From contig MKVT01000001.1 in NCBI GenBank assembly GCA_001898935.1, positions 173,320 through 237,319 of the forward strand: a stretch of 64,000 bases of DNA, read 5' to 3'. Position 1 is the stretch's first letter, and the number at the start of each line of letters is the position of its first letter. Positions 29,767 to 38,005 of the stretch are shown piece by piece. The position numbers and the translations under genes are program-made. Below the pieces are notes generated by a model. It worked only from the letters and a program-made list of their open reading frames with translations, did not search any database and had not been told where the DNA came from. This DNA is from Paludibacter sp. 47-17 (GTDB lineage: Bacteria; Bacteroidota; Bacteroidia; Bacteroidales; Paludibacteraceae).

Positions 29767-30873
29767 TTATTCGAGCCGGTATTTGAAACGTTTGACACTA
29801 GCTGTTATCAGTAGTACGGCCATGGAGCACAGGATAACGAATTCGCGGGCTACCGCCTCGAATCCGAGACCTTCGATCATTATTTTCTTCACTGCTATCA
29901 TATACCATTTGGCCGGTATCACATGCGACATCCAACGAAGTACACCCGGCAGGTTTTCGACGGGGAACATCATGCCCGACAACATGATGACGGGAAGCAT
30001 CAGCACCATGGCCGATATCAGCAATGCCACCATTTGCCTGTCGACGGCCGACGAAATGAGTAAGCCCAAGGCCAGCGATACAAAGATATAGATGAGCGAG
30101 ATAAAAATCAATAGCCCGAGACTTCCGTTGACCGGCATGCCCAATACGAATACCGACAGAACCAGCACCGTGGTTAAATTGATAACGGAGATAAAAAAAT
30201 AGGGTACCACTTTGGCAATAATAATCTGAATCGACTTCATGGGCGATACCAATAATACTTCCATTGTTCCGGTTTCCTTCTCGCGGGCTATCGATACCGA
30301 AGTCATCATGGCACAAATCAACATCAGGATCATGCCCATTACGCCGGGTACGAAATTATAGGAGCCTTTGAGCGTCGGATTGTACAATAATTTTATTTCG
30401 GGCGTCAATTGCAGAGGTGTCTGCGGGAGATCGAGCGATTCCTGCCGGTACGCATTAATCAGTTGAGTGGCATACATAGTGAGCGTAGAGGCGGTATTCG
30501 GATCGGACCCATCGGCAATAAGCTGTACCTGTGCTTCACCGGTATGCATCCAGTTCTCGTGAAACCGTTCGCTAAACACCAGCACAAGTCCTATCCGGCC
30601 TTTTCTGAAAAGAGCCTCTATTTCGCGGGGGTGGTCAATATACCCTTCAACGATAAAGTATTCGCTGGTCGTGAATTTGTTTATAATGCCCTGGGTAGCA
30701 ATATCTCTCGAAGGATCGAAAATAGCCACACGGGTGTTTTTCACTTCGGTGGTCATCATAAATCCAAACAAGATCAGCATTACCACGGGCAACAACAGCA
30801 GGATGATGGTGGTCCACCGGTCGCGGAAAATATGATAGAACTCTTTTTGAACGAAGGTCAGGAACTGGTTCAT
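29767..30873 (-). CDS. ABC-2 type transporter permease (YbhS/YbhR-like), first
   Basis: Inner-membrane permease of 368 residues from ATG 30873 (MNQFLTFVQKEFYHIFRDRW); a longer open frame upstream overlaps the ATPase gene and is spurious. N-terminal helix, periplasmic domain (about 45-165), then five helices with REKETGTMEVLLVSPMKSIQIIIAK. The start is one base after the stop of the ATPase gene, indicating coupled translation. Its closest architecture is the YbhS/YbhR pair of E. coli. Confidence 0.9.
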   Translation of the reverse strand: MNQFLTFVQKEFYHIFRDRWTTIILLLLPVVMLILFGFMMTTEVKNTRVAIFDPSRDIATQGIINKFTTSEYFIVEGYIDHPREIEALFRKGRIGLVLVFSERFHENWMHTGEAQVQLIADGSDPNTASTLTMYATQLINAYRQESLDLPQTPLQLTPEIKLLYNPTLKGSYNFVPGVMGMILMLICAMMTSVSIAREKETGTMEVLLVSPMKSIQIIIAKVVPYFFISVINLTTVLVLSVFVLGMPVNGSLGLLIFISLIYIFVSLALGLLISSAVDRQMVALLISAMVLMLPVIMLSGMMFPVENLPGVLRWMSHVIPAKWYMIAVKKIMIEGLGFEAVAREFVILCSMAVLLITASVKRFKYRLE

Positions 30874-30874
30874 C

Positions 30875-31630
30875 TTAATCGGCTTTACGGGTGGATGTAC
30901 GGGCCAGCTGATGAAAAACTTCATCCATGGTGCGGGCATTGTAAGTTTGTTTGAGTTGCACAGGGCTGTCGAGCGCTTCAATTTTTCCATCGACCATGAT
31001 CGATACCCGGTCGCAATATTCAGCTTCATCCATATAGTGGGTGGTTGCAAATACGGTGATGCCACGGGCGGCAGCATCGTAAATCATCTCCCAGAAATTG
31101 CGCCTTGCAGCAGGATCGACTCCTCCTGTAGGTTCGTCCAGAAATACGACGGTAGGTTCGTGAAAAATGGCCACCGAAAAGGCTAATTTTTGTTTCCAGC
31201 CCAAAGGCAGGGATTTTACCATCGTATTGCGCTCGTTTTCGAAACCGAGCTGCTCCAGCAGCCGGTCGGTACGGGGTGCTATCTCTTTTTCGGGAACGCC
31301 GTAAATACCTGCATAGAGACGGATGTTTTCCCATACCTTGAGGTCGTCGTACAAGGCAAACTTCTGACTCATATAGCCGATGGTTTTCTTGATTTGCTCG
31401 GGTTGGGTGTTAATGTCGTATCCTGCAACGGTGGCCCGCCCCGAAGTGGCGGCACTCAGTCCGCTCAGCATACGCATGGCGGTGGTTTTCCCTGCTCCGT
31501 TGGCTCCCAGAAATCCGAAAATTTCACCTTTGTACACGTCAAAACTGATAGCATCGACAGCTGTGAAGCGACCGAATTTCTTGGTGAGCTGTTGTGCCGA
31601 AATTACAATATCTCGTGTTGTACTTTTCAT
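30875..31630 (-). CDS. ABC transporter ATP-binding protein
   Basis: Cytoplasmic ATPase of 251 residues. Start at ATG 31630, overlapping the upstream stop by 4 bp (ATGA). Walker A GANGAGKTT, Q-loop YMSQKFALYDDL, Walker B VVFLDEPTGGVD and the H-loop (FATTHYMDEAEYCD). The LSGG-type signature is degenerate (SLPLGWKQKLAF), as in the equivalent half of YbhF-like exporters. It works with the second ATPase as a heterodimer; in E. coli YbhF the two are fused in one protein, here they are separate genes. Confidence 0.92.
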   Translation of the reverse strand: MKSTTRDIVISAQQLTKKFGRFTAVDAISFDVYKGEIFGFLGANGAGKTTAMRMLSGLSAATSGRATVAGYDINTQPEQIKKTIGYMSQKFALYDDLKVWENIRLYAGIYGVPEKEIAPRTDRLLEQLGFENERNTMVKSLPLGWKQKLAFSVAIFHEPTVVFLDEPTGGVDPAARRNFWEMIYDAAARGITVFATTHYMDEAEYCDRVSIMVDGKIEALDSPVQLKQTYNARTMDEVFHQLARTSTRKAD

Positions 31631-32670
31631 CTTTTCTCGGTTGTTAATCCGGATTCGCCCCGCGTCAGTTCCATAAAACAATCCTCCACCGATGCCTCGA
31701 CGGGTTGTATCACTACTTCTGAATGGCCCAGCTGCCGTAGCTGTTCGAGCAGACCGTCGGTGGATAAGCTTTTATCGCCGGTGGTTACATGGTGTGCGTC
31801 GCCGAAGGCAAAACACGATCGTACTCCGGGAATGGAACGAAGGTCGTGCAGGAGCTTCGAAGGCTGATTGCCCCGGACCGACAGCAACGGATGGGGGAAC
31901 CGGCTGACGATGGCGCGGGGCGTGTCGATCTGAAGAATGCGTCCCTGCTGGATAAGAGCAATACGATCGCACATACTGGCTTCGTCCATATAGGGCGTCG
32001 AAACGAGAATGGTTATTTTCTCTTCTTTCAACCGGGCCAGCATGCCCCAGAATTCCTTGCGCGATACCGGATCGACTCCGGTAGTGGGTTCGTCGAGAAA
32101 TAATACCGTAGGTTTGTGAATCAGGGCGCAGCACAAGGCCAGCTTTTGTTTCATCCCTCCCGAAAGCTTACCGGCTCTTCTTTTTTTGAAGGGTTCCAGT
32201 TGCCGGTAGATGTCTTCGATCAGGTGGTAATTTTCTTCAATCGTAGTTTTAAATACCTTGGCAAAAACATTCAGATTTTCTTCCACCGTCAGATCCTGAT
32301 ACAACGAAAAACGTCCGGGCATATAGCCTACTTCATTGCGGATCTTTCTGAAGTCGTGTACGACATCCTTTCCCTCGACCGATACGGTGCCGCTGTCGGC
32401 CAGCAACAAGGTGGTGAGGATGCGGAAAAGAGTGGTTTTTCCGGCTCCGTCGGGACCGATGATCCCGAACAGTTCGCCGCGCTCTACCGCAAAACTCACC
32501 TCCTCCACTGCTAAAACAGTCGTTTTTTCAAAGGGAGTGTTGTTGACATACCGTTTTGTTACCGATTGGCATACCACCGAATAGCTGCTCGTTGAGCCGG
32601 CCGGAGCAGCTGTGCCCGACGACCGGCTGGGTTGGGGATTGTCTTTTTTCGTGGCCCGGTGCAGTTTCAT
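31627..32670 (-). CDS. ABC transporter ATP-binding protein with N- and C-terminal extensions
   Basis: Cytoplasmic ATPase of 347 residues. About 30 Ser/Pro-rich residues precede the ABC domain. Walker A GPDGAGKTT, Q-loop YMPGRFSLYQDLT, intact signature LSGGMKQKLALCCAL, Walker B VLFLDEPTTGVDPVSRKEFW and the H-loop position holding Thr (VSTPYMDEASMCD), so the switch His looks replaced. The last 90 or so residues form a DrrA-like C-terminal domain. Since its partner has a degenerate signature but a normal H-loop, the two probably form an asymmetric heterodimer with one strong catalytic site. It starts 3 bp after the adaptor gene. Confidence 0.92.
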   Translation of the reverse strand: MKLHRATKKDNPQPSRSSGTAAPAGSTSSYSVVCQSVTKRYVNNTPFEKTTVLAVEEVSFAVERGELFGIIGPDGAGKTTLFRILTTLLLADSGTVSVEGKDVVHDFRKIRNEVGYMPGRFSLYQDLTVEENLNVFAKVFKTTIEENYHLIEDIYRQLEPFKKRRAGKLSGGMKQKLALCCALIHKPTVLFLDEPTTGVDPVSRKEFWGMLARLKEEKITILVSTPYMDEASMCDRIALIQQGRILQIDTPRAIVSRFPHPLLSVRGNQPSKLLHDLRSIPGVRSCFAFGDAHHVTTGDKSLSTDGLLEQLRQLGHSEVVIQPVEASVEDCFMELTRGESGLTTEKR

Positions 32671-32673
32671 CGT

Positions 32674-33570
32674 TTATTTTTCAAGCTGTAAATCTACTTG
32701 TCCGTACATTCCTATTTTCAGGTATCCGTCGTTTTTTACGGCGATTTTTACTGCATACACCAAGTTGGCCCGTTCGTCCTGCGTTTGTATGGTTTTAGGA
32801 GTAAATTCCGACTTTCCCGAAATCCATTCTACTACCCCGGGATATGCCCGTGTTTCTTCTCCGAAATCGGCGTGAACCATCACCTGCTGCCCGATTTTAA
32901 GTTTCGTAAGTTGCCCCGAGGTGACGTAAGCTCTGAAGAGCATCGTCTCTAAATCGGCAATTTTATATAAACTTTTGCCAGGCACCGCCAACTCGCCGGC
33001 TTCGGCATATTTAACCAGTACGGTGCCGGCCGCCGGATTGACGATCCTGCATTTCTTCAGCTGGTCGTCGATTTGCTCGACCTGCACCGCCAGGGTAGCT
33101 GCATCTTCGTCGATACCCTTCGACGTAATGGCTAAGGTCGATTGCTGTGCAGCCAATTGTTTCTCGAGCAGGGCAATCTGGGCCGTTATGTCGTCGAGTT
33201 GTTTGCGATTGGCGGCATTGGCCGAAACTAAGTTTTCAATTCTTTTTTTCTCGTTCTTCTGTGTCGTAATCTGCTGCTCGATCACCGCTATTTGCTTGCG
33301 GATTTCGGGATGCCTGCTCCGAAGGGCCTTTACCGAATTAAGAAGTTGTTTTTTACGCAAGTACACCTGTATACTGTCGATAAGCCCTACCTGCTGATTG
33401 GCGGCAAGCTGTTGGCCTTCACGGATGGCGAATTCCTGAATTTTCCCGGTGGTTTCGGCCGAAACCAGGATCTCGGTGGCTTCGAAGGTGCCCGAGGCAT
33501 CGTAGCTTCCGTTTTTGTCGCTGCAGGCTGCTATTACCAGTGCAAGTACGATCAGATGAAAGGTCTTCAT
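32674..33570 (-). CDS. HlyD-type periplasmic adaptor lipoprotein (YbhG-like)
   Basis: Membrane-fusion protein of 298 residues that links the ABC-2 exporter to the outer-membrane channel. Lipobox VIAAC near residue 16. Biotinyl-lipoyl half-motifs (SAETTGKIQEFAIREGQQL and the matching NPAAGTVLVKYAEAGELAVPG) flank a coiled coil of about residues 75-190, rich in Gln, Lys and Glu. A beta-barrel domain with LKIGQQVMVHADF follows. It lies between the channel and ATPase genes in one operon. Confidence 0.92.
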   Translation of the reverse strand: MKTFHLIVLALVIAACSDKNGSYDASGTFEATEILVSAETTGKIQEFAIREGQQLAANQQVGLIDSIQVYLRKKQLLNSVKALRSRHPEIRKQIAVIEQQITTQKNEKKRIENLVSANAANRKQLDDITAQIALLEKQLAAQQSTLAITSKGIDEDAATLAVQVEQIDDQLKKCRIVNPAAGTVLVKYAEAGELAVPGKSLYKIADLETMLFRAYVTSGQLTKLKIGQQVMVHADFGEETRAYPGVVEWISGKSEFTPKTIQTQDERANLVYAVKIAVKNDGYLKIGMYGQVDLQLEK

Positions 33571-33589
33571 TATGTATATCGATTTATAA

Positions 33590-34873
33590 TTAATAATTAA
33601 GAATTACCCTTAGCTGATACACGGCCATCAATAGCTGTATTTCTCTCAGCGACTTCTCCTGCCGGGCTGCATTTTCGGCGGTTATTTCCCGTAGCAGATC
33701 GGTCACCGACAGGGTGCCGTTTTCTACTTTCGACTCGGCCGATTTTTTGATCGTGTTTCGGAGCAGAATAATTTCCTCGTCGCTTTTGAGCTGTTCTCTG
33801 AATTTTTCAATGTCATGACGTACTTGTTCGGCTTTCAGCCGGGTGTTGAAAAGAAATGTTTCTTTTTGAATGTCAACTTGTTGCTTGTTTACTGCAATTT
33901 TATTCAAACTGTTTTTCTGCGTATATAAACCGCCGATATTCCAACTTAACCGGGCACCGGCCATATACCAGGGAGTAAAGCCGGGTACCAGCATATTGAG
34001 TCCCGGGTTGCCATAACCGCCCTGCAGAAAGGCTCCGATCGCCGGCCGGTTGGCAGCACGGACGATCCGCTCCTGGCTGGTGTACAGCTCGTTCTGAAGC
34101 TCCAGTAATTTCAATTCGGGACGTTTTATAAGGGTATCTTCCAACGGAATCCCGGGTTTTATCAGCTCAGCTTTCGAGGCTGCAGCATCACCCGTGAAGG
34201 CCGTCAGCATGGTTCTGAAGGCCTGCCTGGCAGTCGTCAGTTCAGCTTTTCGTTGCGAAACCTTTAGTTGTTCGACCCGTATTGCATCCACGTCGGGCTG
34301 ACTGGCCATCCCATTTTGCATATAAGCTACGATTTTTCCCTGGTTCGCGGCCAATTCGCCGAGGAGTAAATCTACCTGCACCAGTTGCTCGTCAAGGGCC
34401 AGAATACCGAAAAACAGCTGATTCACCCGCTCTTTTAATGCATATAAATCGACTTCCAGTTTTTGTTTCTCCAGTTTGCCGCTCACCCGGACGGCTTGTT
34501 GTTGCGAACGCAGGTTTCCGCCGTCCCAGATCAGCTGTTTCAGCTCGGCAGTTAACCGGTACTGGTCTTTATCTATCGATTCGAAATGGACTTCACGGCC
34601 CAGTACCTGGCCCAAGGCTTGTCCCAGTTCGGGCGGCAAGGAGGTGATGTCGGATTGATAAGTAGCCTGTGCACTTACCGAGAGTTGAGGTAAGTAACCC
34701 TTCGACAGGTTGGCCAGGCTGTATGCTTCCGATTGCCCGAGTAATGCATACTGCTTTACCAGCGGATAATTGTCGCGGGCTTTTTGCTGGCACTGCTCCA
34801 GTGTTAACTGCGCCGTTAAAGTCTGATACTGAAATCCGAGGAGGAGGATGACGATGTAAAATAATTTGTTCAT
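33590..34873 (-). CDS. TolC-family outer-membrane efflux channel
   Basis: Outer-membrane factor of 427 residues. Start at ATG 34873 (MNKLFYIVILLLGF), 16 bp after the TetR gene; an in-frame upstream start would overlap TetR. Signal peptide ends near LTAQ. Two OEP repeats: LTLEQCQQKARDNYPLVKQY opens the first, and RPELKLLELQNELYTSQERIVRAANRP opens the second, each followed by long helices. It completes a tripartite exporter with the adaptor and ABC proteins downstream. Confidence 0.92.
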   Translation of the reverse strand: MNKLFYIVILLLGFQYQTLTAQLTLEQCQQKARDNYPLVKQYALLGQSEAYSLANLSKGYLPQLSVSAQATYQSDITSLPPELGQALGQVLGREVHFESIDKDQYRLTAELKQLIWDGGNLRSQQQAVRVSGKLEKQKLEVDLYALKERVNQLFFGILALDEQLVQVDLLLGELAANQGKIVAYMQNGMASQPDVDAIRVEQLKVSQRKAELTTARQAFRTMLTAFTGDAAASKAELIKPGIPLEDTLIKRPELKLLELQNELYTSQERIVRAANRPAIGAFLQGGYGNPGLNMLVPGFTPWYMAGARLSWNIGGLYTQKNSLNKIAVNKQQVDIQKETFLFNTRLKAEQVRHDIEKFREQLKSDEEIILLRNTIKKSAESKVENGTLSVTDLLREITAENAARQEKSLREIQLLMAVYQLRVILNY

Positions 34874-34889
34874 GGTACGACGGGTAGCT

Positions 34890-35525
34890 TTAGTGGTTCT
34901 CGTTTTCAATCAGCGGACGGAGGCTTCTTAAAATGATCAGTACATTTTCACTTTTCCGGTGCTCGATAAGTTGCTCCATTTCCCGGTCGCTCAGATTGAA
35001 TCCTTGTTGCACCATCGGAGCCATCATGAAAAGGGTTACGTTGAGCGAAAAAATGGAAATCATTAAATCGAAGGTCGAAAGCGGCCGGATATGTCCCTGT
35101 GCAATTTCGGCCTGAAGCTTTCCCTCCATTTTAGCTAAAACCGATCGCGGAAGCTCCGACAGTTTGGTGCGGAAATACTCCATTCTTGCCGGATTTGTGA
35201 GCATTTCATTGAAAAAAAGAAACGGAATTTTGGGATTTGCCTTTATCAGGTCAAAATGCTTTTCGATCATGCTGCGAAGGTATTCCTCAAAGGGAACATC
35301 GTCGCGGTATAAGTCAATAAAAGGTCCGATGAATAACTTAATCTTCTTTTCGAATATCGCTTCAAATAATTTTGCTTTCGTACGGAAATAGTAATGAACC
35401 AATGCCTGGTTGCACCCGATTTCCTTTGCTATTTCCGTGGTGGAGGTCATCGCAAATCCTTTCTCCAGAAACAACCTTTCTGCTGTTTCCACGATCAATT
35501 GTTCCATCGGGATATCTTGCGGCAT
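34890..35525 (-). CDS. TetR-family repressor of the efflux operon (CecR-like role)
   Basis: Cytoplasmic 211-residue regulator. N-terminal TetR HTH: TAERLFLEKGFAMTSTTEIAKEIG then CNQALVHYYFRTKAKLFEAIF (recognition helix GCNQALVHYYF). The C-terminal effector domain is not assignable. It is the first gene of the export operon, as CecR controls ybhGFSR in E. coli. A perfect 16-bp palindrome lies 17 bp upstream of its start and just after its predicted -7 box, which supports autoregulation. Confidence 0.92.
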   Translation of the reverse strand: MPQDIPMEQLIVETAERLFLEKGFAMTSTTEIAKEIGCNQALVHYYFRTKAKLFEAIFEKKIKLFIGPFIDLYRDDVPFEEYLRSMIEKHFDLIKANPKIPFLFFNEMLTNPARMEYFRTKLSELPRSVLAKMEGKLQAEIAQGHIRPLSTFDLMISIFSLNVTLFMMAPMVQQGFNLSDREMEQLIEHRKSENVLIILRSLRPLIENENH

Positions 35526-35541
35526 GTGTTAATTGAAATAT

Positions 35542-35557
35542 TTAATAGATCTATTAA
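35542..35557 (-). promoter_or_regulatory. Probable TetR operator (perfect 16-bp palindrome)
   Basis: TTAATAGATCTATTAA reads identically on both strands. It begins 7 bp downstream of the predicted -7 box, so it covers the expected transcription start and a bound repressor would block initiation. Length and symmetry fit a TetR dimer site. Confidence 0.65.
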
Positions 35558-35564
35558 TTTCATG

Positions 35565-35572
35565 CAAAAGTA
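35565..35572 (-). promoter_or_regulatory. -7 box of the TetR/efflux operon promoter
   Basis: On the minus strand TACTTTTG matches TAnnTTTG; a weak TTTA lies near the -33 position. It is 39 bp upstream of the TetR ATG. Confidence 0.5.
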
Positions 35573-35610
35573 ATATTATTTCTCCATAAACGACACCCGG
35601 AAAAAAATAT

Positions 35611-36246
35611 TTATAACTTTTCGTCCGGCTCTCCTGTGTAATTGTTTTTTAATACCGGCAGATGGAGGTGGAAACGCACAGCGATCAGCCTCAGCAGGAT
35701 AACCGAAACGGCAGTGATTGTTTCGACCACGGCTGAAGGAAAGGCCAGGTACTGGCAAAGAAAATAGATCAATCCTCCCGCAATGCATGCTACGGCGTAA
35801 ATATCGCGTTTGAACAATGCGGGCACTTCGTTAAGTAAAACATCGCGCAACACTCCTCCCACGGTTCCGGTAATCGTACCCATGGTGATGCTGACCCAGA
35901 CCGGCAGGCCCGCGTCCACACTTTTTGTAATTCCTACCACGGTGAATAATCCTAACCCGATGGCATCGAACAAGAACAGAGCTTCGCCTAATTTGAAAAT
36001 GCGTTCTTTGAAAAGCAGGGTGGCCAGGAGGGCGAAGGCAGTGGTGGAAAAATAAATGCTGTTCGTCATCCAGAAAGGAGTTAAGTCGAGGAGCAGATCG
36101 CGGAGTGTACCTCCGCCAATGGCTGTAATAAGCCCGATAATGTACGCTCCAAACCAATCGATCTGCTTGCCCGAAGCCAATCGGATGCCGCTGATAGCGA
36201 AGGCGAAGGTGCCTAGAAATTCGAGTATGGAGATAAAAGAAGGCAT
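35611..36246 (-). CDS. TRIC/UPF0126 (YicG-like) membrane protein
   Basis: Inner-membrane protein of 211 residues with about seven helices. Start at ATG 36246 (MPSFISILEFLG). Two internal UPF0126 repeats, each with the signature GG-x-LRD (GGGTLRDLLLDLTPFW and GGVLRDVLLNEVPALF), as in prokaryotic TRIC-type cation channels; the family has also been linked to glycine uptake. It is a stand-alone gene: 38 bp separate its stop from the -7 box of the divergently organised region upstream of TetR, with both genes on the same strand. Confidence 0.85.
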   Translation of the reverse strand: MPSFISILEFLGTFAFAISGIRLASGKQIDWFGAYIIGLITAIGGGTLRDLLLDLTPFWMTNSIYFSTTAFALLATLLFKERIFKLGEALFLFDAIGLGLFTVVGITKSVDAGLPVWVSITMGTITGTVGGVLRDVLLNEVPALFKRDIYAVACIAGGLIYFLCQYLAFPSAVVETITAVSVILLRLIAVRFHLHLPVLKNNYTGEPDEKL

Positions 36247-36273
36247 ACGTGCGTATTTTGGGGTTTGCGGATG

Positions 36274-36281
36274 CAAAATTA
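36274..36281 (-). promoter_or_regulatory. Candidate -7 box for the UPF0126 gene
   Basis: Minus-strand TAATTTTG matches TAnnTTTG, 28 bp upstream of the ATG at 36246. No clear -33 element. Confidence 0.35.
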
Positions 36282-36385
36282 CGATATTTTCCGGAACCGG
36301 CCGTCGTGGCACCGCTGCCGTACTTCGTTTCGGTGATGAAGTTGTTCCGGCTGTCGTATCGTGCAAAGTTTCGCATCGGTAGGTG

Positions 36386-37984
36386 TTATTTCAAGTACTC
36401 ATACCTGAAATAATCGATATCCGCATAACCTTCTTCGTTGAGGGAGTTGTAATTGTAAATTCCGATACGATCGCCCCGGTAACTTCCCCAGGTGAGTTGC
36501 GAAAACTTTTCCAGGGGAACGAATTGTTTTCCATTCAGGCTGTAATGGTAAGTATTGAGTCCTTTCACGTCCCAGGTTGAACGAAGCCAGATCGTTGTTG
36601 TGTTGAGTTCGAGCAGGGTGATCTTTTCATTGTTGTGGGTATATACGAGGTAGTTGATTCCGTTTTTTTGTTCCACGCCCAAGGTGCTGTAGCTGGTGGT
36701 CGAGAAGTGGGTGAGTCCGGCTTGTTGGCCGTTGGCCATCCCGCTCAGGTCCAGTTTAATGGAAGCGGTGTTGGAGCGGGTTCGCATAATGCGTTGGGTA
36801 AGGGTGTTTCCTGCGCGGAGGATGATGTTGCCGGGATCGTCGGGCCGAATGGGTTGAAAAGCATACAGGCGCAAATATCCTCTGCGGTCGGAGAGCGACC
36901 ATTTATCGGAGCGAGCCTGGTAATTCCATTCCCACTGGCGATTCAGTTGTTCCGAGTTGAATTCATCGTTCGTTTCGATACGGAAATTATTTTTCTTGTC
37001 GATTGGTTTCTGACCCGACCACACCATTCGGCCTAATCCGTCGCTGCCAGGTTCGCCGATAACCGGCCATCCGTCGGTCCAGTTTACCGGTAATAAGCTG
37101 GCCACCCGTCCTTCCCAGCTTCCGGTGCCGTGGTGGGTCAGGAAGTACCATTTTCCGGGCGCCACTTCCAGCAATCCGCCCTGGTTGGGTTCCTTGTCGG
37201 TGGCTGGATGTACGGTGTTCAACTGCCGGGTTTCCCAGGTTCCGTATAAATGGGTCGATCGCCGCATCATGATTACGCGTCCTTCCGGCCTCACTTCGCT
37301 GAAATAATGATAATACACCCCATTGATTTTATACAGCTTATTCGCTTCACTGCCTTTCGATTGGTATAGAATGGTATCCGATTCCATGATCAGACGCTTC
37401 CCGTCGGGAGTCATTTTGAATAAATGGATATTGTACTGCCGATTGGTATGCGGGTCGTGGGCGAAATGAGTTCCTATTAAGTAGAGCTGGCCGTCGTCGT
37501 CGCGGAACGAACAACAGTCGTTCCAGCCTTCCGTTTGCCAGACCCGATGCAGCGGTTCCCATGGTCCGGCGGGATGGGAGGCGGAACTCATAAAGTAGCC
37601 ATCGTCGGGCGTTCCGAAATAAACCCAAAATCGATCGTTGTAATAGCGGATCGATCCGGCCCAGATCCCTCGTCCGTAGCAATTCATCCGGTCCCAGTTG
37701 AGTTCATTGCTGATTGCCGTCAGATCAGGCACTACATGTCCGATTATTCTCCAGTTTACCAGATCGACCGAATGGAGCACTACCATGCCGGGCGAAAACT
37801 GCATGGTCGACGAAATGGCATAATAATCGTCGCCCACCCGTATGGCGTCCAGGTCGCTGTAGTCGCCTGGAAGTACAGGGTTTACATAGGTGCCGTCGCC
37901 CTGATCGCCCCAGTTTTCGAAATGCTGACTGTGTATCGATAAGGGTAATCCAAGAAAAAGAAGAAGAACGAACATGGTTTTCAT
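36386..37984 (-). CDS. GH43 family glycosidase, divergent N-terminal motif
   Basis: Exported 532-residue enzyme (signal peptide ending SIHSQ near residue 19). The GH43 propeller covers about 30-320, opening NPVLPGDYSDLDAIRVGDDYY; the usual YPDPS is replaced by YSDLD, so the base Asp must be read from this variant. SFRDDDGQLYLIGTHF supplies the second Asp and KGSEANKLYKINGVYY the acid Glu. A C-terminal sandwich of about 200 residues ends GYADIDYFRYEYLK, as in GH43_12-type enzymes. Likely beta-xylosidase or alpha-L-arabinofuranosidase. It lies 21 bp after the serine hydrolase gene, so the two are probably cotranscribed and may serve the xylan-like substrate of region 1. Confidence 0.88.
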   Translation of the reverse strand: MKTMFVLLLFLGLPLSIHSQHFENWGDQGDGTYVNPVLPGDYSDLDAIRVGDDYYAISSTMQFSPGMVVLHSVDLVNWRIIGHVVPDLTAISNELNWDRMNCYGRGIWAGSIRYYNDRFWVYFGTPDDGYFMSSASHPAGPWEPLHRVWQTEGWNDCCSFRDDDGQLYLIGTHFAHDPHTNRQYNIHLFKMTPDGKRLIMESDTILYQSKGSEANKLYKINGVYYHYFSEVRPEGRVIMMRRSTHLYGTWETRQLNTVHPATDKEPNQGGLLEVAPGKWYFLTHHGTGSWEGRVASLLPVNWTDGWPVIGEPGSDGLGRMVWSGQKPIDKKNNFRIETNDEFNSEQLNRQWEWNYQARSDKWSLSDRRGYLRLYAFQPIRPDDPGNIILRAGNTLTQRIMRTRSNTASIKLDLSGMANGQQAGLTHFSTTSYSTLGVEQKNGINYLVYTHNNEKITLLELNTTTIWLRSTWDVKGLNTYHYSLNGKQFVPLEKFSQLTWGSYRGDRIGIYNYNSLNEEGYADIDYFRYEYLK

Positions 37985-38005
37985 CCGGGTCGATTTTTGA
38001 GGTGG

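Noticed and set aside
29767..31077. Longer 436-residue form of the first permease starting at 31077
   Set aside because: The extra 68 residues overlap the ATPase gene out of frame and have no membrane-protein character; the ATG one base after the ATPase stop is natural.
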